From an uncultured Alphaproteobacteria bacterium (GTDB lineage: Bacteria > Pseudomonadota > Alphaproteobacteria > Bin95): DNA of 38,733 nt. The stretch is from NCBI GenBank assembly GCA_937891825.1, contig CALAHN010000022.1, positions 1 to 38,733 on the forward strand. Reading direction: 5' to 3'. Position numbers and translations under genes: made by a program. Positions 30,989 to 37,662 of the stretch are shown one piece after another; the stretch's first letter is position 1, and each line of letters begins with the position of its first letter. A model generated the notes under the pieces. It saw only the letters and a program-made list of their open reading frames with translations. It was not told where the DNA came from and ran no database searches.

Positions 30989-32580
30989 GCGGCGGACTCC
31001 TTCGCCAGAATGTCTTCCGCCATGCGCCGGAGGTCGGTTTTACGGACCTTGACGGCATTGGCGCTCATCGTCACCGGGAACGCGTCGAGCGGCACGACCC
31101 GGACGGGGACCTTGTAGTCCGCCAGCCGGGCCTTGCAGCGCGCCAGGGCGCGGGCTTCGTCGAAGGGAGCGGCGCCGGTCAGCAGCACGAAGGCGAAAGC
31201 CCGGTCGCGGGCGCCGATCCGGGTTTGCACCACCTGGGCTTCCTGGATCGCGGGGTCGGCCTCCAGTTCCTTCTCGATATCCATCGGGTTGGTCAGGAAG
31301 CCGGCGAGCCTGAGGACATCCCCCATGCGCGCCAGATAGACAAAGCTGCCGTCGGCGCGCATATGCCCGAGGTCGCCGGTCCTGAAGAAGCCGTCGCCCG
31401 TGAAGGCGGCCTGGGTCGCTTCGGGATTGTCGGCATATTCCGCGAGCAGCGTCGGCGCCTTGAGCTGAATTTCGCCGGCTTCGCCCGCCGCCAGGATCGC
31501 GCCGGTTTCGGGATCGACGACGCGGACTTCGGTTTCCGGATGTACCGGCTTGCCGCCGCCGATCACGCGGTCGGCTTCGGGCAAGCTCATGGGCTGGAAG
31601 GCGAAGAGCGAGCAGCACTCGCTCATGCCGTAGACGGCGCAGATCGGCAGGCCTCGGTCGCGCGCGAGCTTGAGATATGGCGCGAGCGGCGGGTTGGCGC
31701 CGAAGGACGGCGCCGGCGCCAGCTTGGGAAAGGGCACGGGTTCAGGACGGCTGGCGAGCATGCGCTCGTACATCGCATCCATGCCGATCATGTGCGTGAC
31801 GCCATGTTGGACGAAGAGGTCCGCCGCCGCGACCGGCTCGAAGACCGCCTGAATGACCTGCGGCCGCATCGCCGCGACGCCAAGCGTCGCCACATTGAGG
31901 CCGACGACCCCGCAGAGCGGCGCCGCCTGAAACAGGACGCCATCGCTCCGGTCGAGGCCCCAGAACGCCGGCAACCGCTCGGCATGGATGGCGAGGCTCT
32001 GATGCCGGTGCAGGACGAACTTCGGCCGGGACGTCGTGCCGGAGGTGGTGAAAATCTGACATGGCGTCTCGGGCGTCGCCCGGTCCTCGTCGAACGCGCC
32101 ATGGCTTGCCAGATCGGCGAGTGGAACCGACGGCCGCCCCAGCACCTGGTCCCGGCGGTCGGCCCCGAACGCAACGACGGTTTTCAGGCTGGCCAGGGCG
32201 CCGGCGTCGACGCCAGCCAGGATGCCGGCGAAGTCGATATCCTTGAAGCCCGGTTGATAGGCCAGCAGAACGGCCCCGGAGCGGCCGACGATATCTTCGA
32301 CCTCCTTCGCCCTGAACCGGGTGTTGACCCCGACATTGATCGCGCCGAGCCGCCAGAGCGCATAGACGAAGGCGTAATGCTCGACCGAGTTCGGCAGCCA
32401 CGTGGCGACCCGGTCGCCCGGTCCGAGCCCGAGCGCCGCGAGGCCGGCGGCATAGCGGCCGGCGAGCGCGTCGAGCTCGCCGAAGCTCGCGGCGCCGTCC
32501 GCGTGGACGATCGCTGGCTTGTCCCCGGCCGACCTGGCGGCCCGGCGCAACTGGCCTGTCAGCGTGTAGCGTTCCGGCAT
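30985..32580 (-). CDS. AMP-forming acyl-CoA synthetase/ligase
   Basis: A 531-residue adenylate-forming enzyme that activates a carboxylic acid to an acyl-AMP and then usually to a CoA thioester. The P-loop is TTSGTTSRPK (residues 178-187); further core motifs are YGMSECCSLFAF, TGDLGHMRADG and the hinge Asp region ARMGDVLRLAGF. The C-terminal lysine motif is the non-standard TMSANAVKVRKTDL in place of PxTxxGKI. The start MPERYTLTG at 32580 has a GGGGAG Shine-Dalgarno eight bases upstream; the longer open frame upstream is antisense to the methyltransferase and was rejected. It is coupled to the threonine synthase-like gene and divergent from the methyltransferase gene (69-base gap). Substrate unknown. 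Confidence 0.88.
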   Translation of the reverse strand: MPERYTLTGQLRRAARSAGDKPAIVHADGAASFGELDALAGRYAAGLAALGLGPGDRVATWLPNSVEHYAFVYALWRLGAINVGVNTRFRAKEVEDIVGRSGAVLLAYQPGFKDIDFAGILAGVDAGALASLKTVVAFGADRRDQVLGRPSVPLADLASHGAFDEDRATPETPCQIFTTSGTTSRPKFVLHRHQSLAIHAERLPAFWGLDRSDGVLFQAAPLCGVVGLNVATLGVAAMRPQVIQAVFEPVAAADLFVQHGVTHMIGMDAMYERMLASRPEPVPFPKLAPAPSFGANPPLAPYLKLARDRGLPICAVYGMSECCSLFAFQPMSLPEADRVIGGGKPVHPETEVRVVDPETGAILAAGEAGEIQLKAPTLLAEYADNPEATQAAFTGDGFFRTGDLGHMRADGSFVYLARMGDVLRLAGFLTNPMDIEKELEADPAIQEAQVVQTRIGARDRAFAFVLLTGAAPFDEARALARCKARLADYKVPVRVVPLDAFPVTMSANAVKVRKTDLRRMAEDILAKESAA

Positions 32581-32649
32581 AAGCTTTCTCCCCGTGCGGC
32601 TCGAATGATGGCGTCGATGCCGCGCGCCGTCGAGGGGAGAAGCTGCCAG

Positions 32650-33486
32650 ATGTATGAGGCGTTCAAGGCGTTCGAGCAGGCGGGCTGGGAACGGCTCGCG
32701 GATACGTATTTCGAAGTGACCCAGGCGTCGACGCCCATTGCGTCGGCGGCGTTGCTGGACGCGGTCGGCTGCGTTGGCGAGGCGGCGCGTGGGATGCGGC
32801 TCCTGGATGTCGCGACCGGTCCCGGCTACGGGGCGGGGCTCGCGGCGGCGCGGGGCGCGGATGCGGAGGGCGTGGACTTCGCCGCGGCCATGGCGGCGAA
32901 AGCGGCGACCGTCTTCCCGGCCGCGCGCTTTTCCCAGGCGGATGCGGAAAACCTGCCGCATGGCGACGCGGCCTTCGACGCGGTCGTCTGCGCCTTCGGA
33001 TTGCTGCATTTCGCCGACCCCGACCGCGCGATCGCCGAAGCCTATCGCGTGCTGCGGCCGGGCGGGCGCTATGCCTTCAGCGTCTGGCGGCCGGCGGAGG
33101 AGGTGGAGACCTTCAAGATTTTCCGGAGCGCCATCGCGGCCCACGGCGACCTGAACGTGCCGCTGCCGGAAGGCCCGCCGATGTTTCGCTTTGGCGATCC
33201 GGCCGAGGCCGCCCGCTCGCTCGAGGCGGCCGGGTTTTCAGCGGTCGCGACCCAGAGGTTGACGATCCGCCGCGAAACGACGCCTCAGGCGCTTCTGGAG
33301 AACCTGACCAAGGCGACCGTCCGGACCCGCGCGCTGTTCGAAGCGCAGCCGGAAGCGGCGAAGCCCAGGATCAATCGGGAGATCGTCGCGCAGGCGGAAG
33401 CCCTGATGGCGGCCCGGGGCGGCGACGGCGTGCTGACGCTCGAGATGCCAGCCGTATTAGCCGTCGGCCGCAAGGGACCCGGATGA
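32650..33486 (+). CDS. Class I SAM-dependent methyltransferase
   Basis: A 278-residue methyltransferase with the UbiE/Methyltransf_11 pattern. Motif I is RLLDVATGPGYGAG (about residues 50-63), the acidic end of beta-2 is EGVDFAAAM, motif II is FSQADAENLPHGDAAFDAVVCAFGLLHF, and motif III is YRVLRPGGRYAFSVW. The start MYEAFKAFEQAGWERLA at 32650 follows GGGGAG and matches the usual N-terminus of this subfamily (WERLADTYFE). Small-molecule methylation is expected; the acceptor is unknown. It is divergent from the acyl-CoA ligase, with which it may share a promoter region, and ends nine bases before the convergent response-regulator stop. Confidence 0.87.
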   Translation: MYEAFKAFEQAGWERLADTYFEVTQASTPIASAALLDAVGCVGEAARGMRLLDVATGPGYGAGLAAARGADAEGVDFAAAMAAKAATVFPAARFSQADAENLPHGDAAFDAVVCAFGLLHFADPDRAIAEAYRVLRPGGRYAFSVWRPAEEVETFKIFRSAIAAHGDLNVPLPEGPPMFRFGDPAEAARSLEAAGFSAVATQRLTIRRETTPQALLENLTKATVRTRALFEAQPEAAKPRINREIVAQAEALMAARGGDGVLTLEMPAVLAVGRKGPG

Positions 33487-33495
33487 ACCCGTCAT

Positions 33496-33909
33496 TCAGG
33501 CCATAGCCATTCTGCCAAAGGGCGCGGCGAGCTGGGACCGCAAGCGTGACGACCAGGACACGAATGCGCTGTGCAGCAACGGCTTCCGGAAAAGCTCGAC
33601 ATTCTCGGCGCCGGACAGTTGGGCTTCGATCGGCCGCGTCGAACCGGCCGTGCAGAGCAGGCAGGGGGTATCCATATTCGGCCCGGCCTGACGAATCTGG
33701 TGGATCGCCTCCAGACCGTTCAGGTGCGGCATGTTGAAGTCGAAGATCATCGCGTCGAAGCGCTCGACCCGGGCCTGCTGGACCGCGGCCGCGCCATCGA
33801 ACACGGAGATTGCCGACCAGTTGTGGCTTTGGACGTACGCAAGCATCAGCGATCGGTCGAGAACACTATCGTCGGCGATCAGGAAATTCAGATGATCGGA
33901 TGCTGACAT
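33496..33909 (-). CDS. Single-domain response regulator (REC), first of two
   Basis: A 137-residue stand-alone receiver domain. The acidic pocket is Asp13/Asp14 (LIADDSVLDR), the phosphoacceptor is Asp57 (MIFDFNMPHLNG), the switch Thr is Thr87 (CTAGST) and the conserved Lys is Lys109 (LFRKPL). No DNA-binding or output domain is attached, so it acts by protein contact or phosphorelay. The start MSASDHLNF at 33909 has AAAGGA at good spacing; a longer frame reaching 34104 is not REC-like and runs through the promoter area. It is divergent from the sensor kinase with a 420-base control region, from which both appear to be expressed through operators of the same type. Confidence 0.88.
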   Translation of the reverse strand: MSASDHLNFLIADDSVLDRSLMLAYVQSHNWSAISVFDGAAAVQQARVERFDAMIFDFNMPHLNGLEAIHQIRQAGPNMDTPCLLCTAGSTRPIEAQLSGAENVELFRKPLLHSAFVSWSSRLRSQLAAPFGRMAMA

Positions 33910-33979
33910 GTTAAAGGTCCTTTCGCGCTGACAGGCGGGCGACTGCGCGCATGCGACGGCTGCCGTGGGGCAGACGATT

Positions 33980-34019
33980 AGAGCAAGGCGTGTCCAAGGG
34001 GACGCGACGGCCGCGCTCT
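33980..34019. repeat. Dispersed 40 bp palindromic repeat, copy 2 (AGAGC...GCTCT family)
   Basis: The length and design match the copy at 13636-13675: AGAGC at 33980-33984, an inner stem GCGTGTCC/GGACGCG with one G.U pair around an AAGG loop, and GCTCT at 34015-34019. It lies in the leader of the first response regulator gene. The two copies share most positions, and the loop has changed from GGGC to AAGG. Confidence 0.72.
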
Positions 34020-34092
34020 GATTGAATGACAGTGATCGGCCCGCCTTTCGGGCGAATTGGCCGAAGGGCGGGGAGAAACGCTCGAGTTTTGT

Positions 34093-34103
34093 TGTTGCCA
34101 ACA
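34093..34103 (-). promoter_or_regulatory. Operator 1, TGTTGCCAACA, at the response regulator promoter
   Basis: An 11-bp near-palindrome (TGTT/AACA arms). On the minus strand it reads TGTTGGCAACA and directly follows the -10-like CTTAAG at 34109-34104, so it would cover the transcription start of the response regulator gene. It is the mirror image of operator 2. Confidence 0.6.
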
Positions 34104-34124
34104 CTTAAGTTTTAAGCAGGTAGC

Positions 34125-34134
34125 ATTAGGCTTA
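34125..34134 (-). repeat. Shared TAAGCCTAAT motif, copy 1
   Basis: On the minus strand the sequence is TAAGCCTAAT, lying between the two operators of the divergent region. The same 10-mer occurs on the plus strand at 36688-36697 upstream of the MarR gene. It may be a second binding site shared by the promoters. Confidence 0.4.
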
Positions 34135-34136
34135 AT

Positions 34137-34147
34137 TGTTGGCAACA
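34137..34147 (+). promoter_or_regulatory. Operator 2, TGTTGGCAACA, at the sensor kinase promoter
   Basis: An 11-bp near-palindrome directly after the -10-like CTTAAT (34131-34136) on the plus strand, so it would cover the start of transcription of the kinase gene. It is the reverse complement of operator 1, and its core differs from operator 3 only in the GGC/GCC centre. Confidence 0.6.
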
Positions 34148-34316
34148 CCAAAATGCGGTCGCTGTAAAAAATTTTTGCCCGGTTCGGGGAGACGCGGGCG
34201 CCTTCCCGCCCTGCGATCTCTCGCATACGTTCAACTCTTTCGCGAAGACCGCGCCGGCAGGCTCGCAGGCAATTCGCGTCCAGGCAGACGCGTTGGTCGT
34301 GATCTACCTGGTTGAG

Positions 34317-34323
34317 AAGGAGG
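34317..34323 (+). promoter_or_regulatory. Ribosome binding site that decides the kinase start
   Basis: A near-perfect AAGGAGG lies at 34317-34323. The ATG at 34324 is directly attached and too close; the ATG at 34330 has the ideal six-base spacing. The start is therefore set at 34330. Confidence 0.75.
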
Positions 34324-34329
34324 ATGCAG

Positions 34330-36657
34330 ATGGGCGACCCGCCTGAACACGCGCTTCCCGCTGGCGTTGACAGCCTGTTAGAGCATGAAATCCTGAAAGC
34401 CGCGCTCGATGCGGCCGAGGTCGGCTACGCATTCGAAAACTGTCAGTCGGGCGCAATCACGGTTTCGCGGGTGTTTCAGAAAATGTTGGGCATGGCGGAG
34501 GATACGTTCGTCACGTCGATCGAGACGTTGGCGGCGTTGGCGGCGTTGGCGATAGAGGTCGATGGCCCCGACCTGGCGTCGGCTCGGGCAATGGCGGTCG
34601 AATCCGGCCAGCGCCACACCCTGAACGCGCGGATACGCTGTGCTGACGGCCTATCCACGATCCTGCTGCGCATCGCTGTCCGACCGGTTCGCGGTCCTTC
34701 GGGGGATATCGCCTCAATCGTCTACTTTGCCTGGGATGTCACGGAATCGCCCGAACTGCGGGCTGCATTGACGCGGGAGCGCTTTGCCTATCAGCAAGCG
34801 CAGAAATTGGCGCGGGTCGGGCACTTTGTCGTCGATGCCGAAAGCGGCGAGGTGCTGACGTCGCCAGTTCTGGCCGAGCTTCTCGGTCTGGAGCCGGCCG
34901 ACGGGCCGATCGCGATGGACGATATTCTGAAGCGCGTGATGACGCCGGAAGAAATCGCCGAGAGCGGCCGACGTCGCGACACGTTGATGGCGACCGAGGA
35001 GGCCTATGATGTCGAGGTCGATATCCATGCGGCCGACAGCGGCGAAAGCAGGATCCTGGCTGTCCGGATGGAGCCGATCTTCAACGAGACGGGCGCGATC
35101 TCCGAACGCATCGGGGTCGCCCAGGATATCACGCGCTTCCGCCAGGCCGAACGCGAACTGGCGGACCGCGAGTCGATGTTGCTGCGGGCCGAACGGATGG
35201 GGCAGCTTGGCCATTTCCGAAATGATTTCGCCCGGCGGGAGTTGCATCTATCGCCCATGATCTACGAGATGTTCGGTTTGGAGGCAGGCGTCGACGAGGA
35301 CCGTCTCGGCACATACCGCCTGGCGTCGGTATTGCCGGCGGCCGTGATCGCGGAGTTCGAAGCAAACGGCAAGGCGGCGGTCGCCGAGCGGGCTTCCGGA
35401 TACGGCCATACGTTACGGTTTGTGCGTCGACGCGACGGTTCGCAACGTGTGGTTCATGTTGAAACGACCTTCGACTACGAGAACGACAAGCTCGTCGCAG
35501 CTTTCGGCCTGGCGCGCGACGTCACCGAGATCGCGCACTATCAGAGCGTGCTTGAGTTTCGCGAGCAATTCTACGCGCAAGCCCAGAAAATCGCGCAGCT
35601 CGCGCACTGGCGTTACGATTATACGTCCAGGGAAACCCTCTGGTCCGATGGCATGTACGCGATTTTGGGCCTGGCGAACGCCCACGATGACCTGACCGGA
35701 CTGGAGCGCTTGACGCTGGTTCTTGGCGCAAGGGAAAGCGCGCGGTTTTCGGCCGGGTTGGCGAACACGCTCAAGCAACGGGTCCCGAGCTTCACCATGC
35801 AGGTGTCGGTCCTGCGCCAGACCGACGGCGCGCGCCGCGAAATCCGGATTGAGGCGACGGTTGAATATGATGCATCCGGGCGCGCGCTGGTAATTTTCGG
35901 CATTATCCAGGATATCACGGACCAGTTGGCCGCCGGGCGCGAGCGGCGGCGGCTGCAAAAGATCGTCGCCGATGCGAACCGGTCCGAATCGCTGAATTTC
36001 TTTGCGGGCGGCCTCGCCCATGAATTGTCGAACATGCTGCAGCCGGCCTTGTCGTTCGGCGACCTGACCGAACAAGCCATCAAGCGCGGCGATGACGATA
36101 AGGCCTTGCAGTACCTGACCAGCGTCCTGGCGGCGATCGATCGCGCGAGGACGCTCACCCGGCAGATGCTGGGGTTTGTGGCGCTGCCGCCGGACGATGT
36201 CGCGCCCATTCCGGTGGCTGAGGCGCTAAGCCCGGCGCGGGCGATTCTCGGCGTGGTGGCGCGGACGATCACCTGGACCGTGCCGGATGCGGTGGCGACG
36301 GTCGCGGTAACAGCGGACTCGACCGGCTTGATGCAGATCCTGCTGAACATCGTGCGCAATGCCATCAACGCCGGCGGCGAGGCGACGGCCATCGATATTC
36401 GCGTCGCCGCCCTGGACGCCGAGGCCGGCAAACCGGCGATGATCGCCATCAGCGTGACCGATGACGGACCTGGCATCGAACCCGACGACCTTGTGAAGAT
36501 CTTCGAGCCGCGCTTCACCCGCCGCGCCGCGCATTACAGCGCCGGTCTCGGTTTGCCGATCGCCCGCAGCATCGCGGAACGCTGGGGCGGCGGGTTGGAC
36601 GCTGAAAGCGCCCCTGGCCAGGGCGCCACGTTCCATATCCGCCTTTGCGTCGCTTAA
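34330..36657 (+). CDS. PAS-repeat sensor histidine kinase
   Basis: A 775-residue cytosolic sensor kinase with no membrane helices. Four PAS domains are seen at about 20-140, 150-270, 285-402 and 415-532, three of which open with related helices (AQKLARVGHF, AERMGQLGHF, AQKIAQLAHW), showing internal duplication. The dimerisation domain has phosphoacceptor His564 in GGLAHELSNMLQP. The ATP-binding domain has the N box NIVRNAINAGG (Asn677), G1 DDGPGI (711-716), and G2 GLGLPIA (739-745). It should phosphorylate one or both neighbouring single-domain regulators. Signals could be redox, light or small ligands; no cofactor residue could be assigned. Downstream, after an AT-rich gap, lies the MarR gene. 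Confidence 0.9.
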   Translation: MGDPPEHALPAGVDSLLEHEILKAALDAAEVGYAFENCQSGAITVSRVFQKMLGMAEDTFVTSIETLAALAALAIEVDGPDLASARAMAVESGQRHTLNARIRCADGLSTILLRIAVRPVRGPSGDIASIVYFAWDVTESPELRAALTRERFAYQQAQKLARVGHFVVDAESGEVLTSPVLAELLGLEPADGPIAMDDILKRVMTPEEIAESGRRRDTLMATEEAYDVEVDIHAADSGESRILAVRMEPIFNETGAISERIGVAQDITRFRQAERELADRESMLLRAERMGQLGHFRNDFARRELHLSPMIYEMFGLEAGVDEDRLGTYRLASVLPAAVIAEFEANGKAAVAERASGYGHTLRFVRRRDGSQRVVHVETTFDYENDKLVAAFGLARDVTEIAHYQSVLEFREQFYAQAQKIAQLAHWRYDYTSRETLWSDGMYAILGLANAHDDLTGLERLTLVLGARESARFSAGLANTLKQRVPSFTMQVSVLRQTDGARREIRIEATVEYDASGRALVIFGIIQDITDQLAAGRERRRLQKIVADANRSESLNFFAGGLAHELSNMLQPALSFGDLTEQAIKRGDDDKALQYLTSVLAAIDRARTLTRQMLGFVALPPDDVAPIPVAEALSPARAILGVVARTITWTVPDAVATVAVTADSTGLMQILLNIVRNAINAGGEATAIDIRVAALDAEAGKPAMIAISVTDDGPGIEPDDLVKIFEPRFTRRAAHYSAGLGLPIARSIAERWGGGLDAESAPGQGATFHIRLCVA

Positions 36658-36661
36658 CTGT

Positions 36662-36672
36662 TGAATATAAGT
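36662..36672 (+). repeat. TGAATATAAGT direct repeat, copy 1
   Basis: The 11-mer TGAATATAAGT lies just after the kinase stop codon and recurs at 36753-36763, where it forms the -10 region of the MarR promoter. Ninety-one bases separate the copies. The first may be a decoy or a second start site. Confidence 0.4.
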
Positions 36673-36687
36673 AGAGATTTTTTGGAC

Positions 36688-36697
36688 TAAGCCTAAT
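36688..36697 (+). repeat. Shared TAAGCCTAAT motif, copy 2
   Basis: TAAGCCTAAT is identical to the minus-strand copy at 34125-34134. It forms one side of an inverted repeat, TAAGCC (36688-36693) with GGCTTA (36711-36716), in the AT-rich upstream region of the MarR gene. Confidence 0.4.
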
Positions 36698-36732
36698 TTT
36701 TAAGCAATTTGGCTTACTGCCTCAAATTTAGC

Positions 36733-36762
36733 TTGCGTTCATGGGCGCTTGCTGAATATAAG
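36733..36762 (+). promoter_or_regulatory. Probable promoter of the MarR-type gene
   Basis: TTGCGT (36733-36738), an 18-base spacer and TATAAG (36757-36762) form a reasonable sigma-70 promoter in an AT-rich patch. Transcription would start near 36769, inside operator 3, giving a leader of only about 13 bases to the ATG at 36782. Confidence 0.55.
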
Positions 36763-36773
36763 TGTTGCCAACA
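36763..36773 (+). promoter_or_regulatory. Operator 3, TGTTGCCAACA, in front of the MarR-type gene
   Basis: An 11-bp near-palindrome directly abutting the TATAAG -10 box and ending eight bases before the ATG at 36782. This is the classic position for autorepression. It shares the whole TGTTG-CAACA frame with operators 1 and 2. Confidence 0.65.
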
Positions 36774-36781
36774 ATAAATCT

Positions 36782-37222
36782 ATGGCTTTCAAAATGCCCG
36801 ATCATTCCCGTCACGCCATGGGCGTCGCCGCCCTGTTCGAACAGATCGCGCGTGCGATCTATGAAGAGCGCGGTCCGAAAACCCTGCAGCCTGGACAATG
36901 GCCGTCGCTGCGCTATTTCCACCGGGCAGGGCCGCGCGCCCGTAATGTCTCGGGCTTGGCCAAATATCTCGGCGTGACGCTTGGCACGGCAAGCCGTTCC
37001 GCCGCGGCATTGGCGCGTCGTGGCTTGATTGTCGCGCGTCCGAACCCCGAAGACGGGCGCGGCGTGGTCTATGATCTCAGCGCGGCCGGGGAAGCGGCAT
37101 TGGCGGACGATCCGCTGCAACGTCTTGCCGGCGCGATCGCGGCGATCGAGCCGGTCGAACAGAAAGTCTTCCGTGACGCAGTGCTTGCGCTGGCCGAAAC
37201 CCTTGGCGCTGGACAGGAGTAG
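36782..37222 (+). CDS. MarR-type winged helix-turn-helix regulator
   Basis: A 146-residue transcription regulator. The helix-turn-helix is NVSGLAKYLGVTLGTASRSAAALARRGLIVAR-like (recognition helix around GTASRSAAALAR), followed by the wing PNPEDGRGVVYDLSAAGEAAL, as in MarR proteins. N- and C-terminal helices (AALFEQIARAIYEE and VEQKVFRDAVLALAETL) would form the dimer interface. Two starts are possible, 36782 and 36794, neither with a good ribosome site; the short leader suggests leaderless-like initiation. It most likely binds the three TGTTGSCAACA sites, repressing itself, the kinase and the first response regulator; this is inference from site position. The second response regulator follows after eight bases. 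Confidence 0.85.
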   Translation: MAFKMPDHSRHAMGVAALFEQIARAIYEERGPKTLQPGQWPSLRYFHRAGPRARNVSGLAKYLGVTLGTASRSAAALARRGLIVARPNPEDGRGVVYDLSAAGEAALADDPLQRLAGAIAAIEPVEQKVFRDAVLALAETLGAGQE

Positions 37223-37230
37223 ACTTTCCC

Positions 37231-37638
37231 ATGGCCCATATCCTGCTTGTGGATGACGACGAGTTCGTGCGCGCCGGCCTGGCGGCGGTTTTGGCCGGCG
37301 CCGGCCATATGACGGCCGAGGCCAGCTCGATCATGGCGGCCGAAACGGTTCTCGCCGAGGCCGGCGACGAATTCGACATCGTGTTGCTCGACCTCTGGCT
37401 GCCCGACGGCAGCGGCCTTGGCTTGCTCGATCGGCTGATGGCTTCGAGGCCGCATCTTCCTGTCGTCGTCATGTCGGGCGGCGGCCCCGGCCGATCGCTG
37501 GAGCAGGCGCTGGCCGTCGCGGACGCGACCGGCGCGGCGGCGACGATCATCAAGCCCTTTCAGAACGCGGAATTGATCGAAGCTGTGGAAGCGGTCTTGC
37601 AAAAACGGTCGCAGGTTCAGGACGCCGACGACGACTGA
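37231..37638 (+). CDS. Single-domain response regulator (REC), second of two
   Basis: A 135-residue receiver domain with an acidic pocket (LLVDDDEFVRAG, Asp8-Asp10), phosphoacceptor Asp54 (LLDLWLPDGSG), Ser82 in the switch position (MSGGGPG) and Lys108 (IIKPF). There is no output domain; the C-terminus ends in a short acidic tail. Its ribosome site AGGAG lies within the end of the MarR gene, so both are one transcription unit. Together with the first regulator it gives two candidate partners for one kinase. It converges on the TIM-barrel gene with a 24-base gap and no visible terminator. Confidence 0.88.
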   Translation: MAHILLVDDDEFVRAGLAAVLAGAGHMTAEASSIMAAETVLAEAGDEFDIVLLDLWLPDGSGLGLLDRLMASRPHLPVVVMSGGGPGRSLEQALAVADATGAAATIIKPFQNAELIEAVEAVLQKRSQVQDADDD

Positions 37639-37662
37639 TCCAGGCGGAACGCGCGCATTGCC

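Larger units (their letters stand above)
33910..34329. promoter_or_regulatory. Divergent control region between response regulator and sensor kinase
   Basis: This 420-base gap has no gene. Its middle (about 34085-34175) is AT-rich, unlike its surroundings, and holds two operators facing away from each other (34093-34103 and 34137-34147), each abutting a -10-like hexamer (CTTAAG and CTTAAT). Their centres are 44 bp apart, about four helical turns. From these the two leaders would each be about 190 bases long. The left leader contains the 40 bp repeat at 33980-34019; the right one contains a CGCGTC/GACGCG hairpin at 34275-34292. An inner TTAAGC/GCTTAA dyad lies at 34112-34135. Confidence 0.65.

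Noticed and set aside
30943-32649. An upstream extension of the methyltransferase frame
   Set aside because: It is antisense to the acyl-CoA ligase; the methyltransferase family N-terminus starts at 32650 behind a good ribosome site.
32581-33144. An upstream extension of the acyl-CoA ligase frame
   Set aside because: It is antisense to the methyltransferase; the ligase starts at 32580 after GGGGAG.
33910-34104. An N-terminal extension of the first response regulator
   Set aside because: It would translate the repeat hairpin and the promoter/operator region; the receiver fold starts at 33909.
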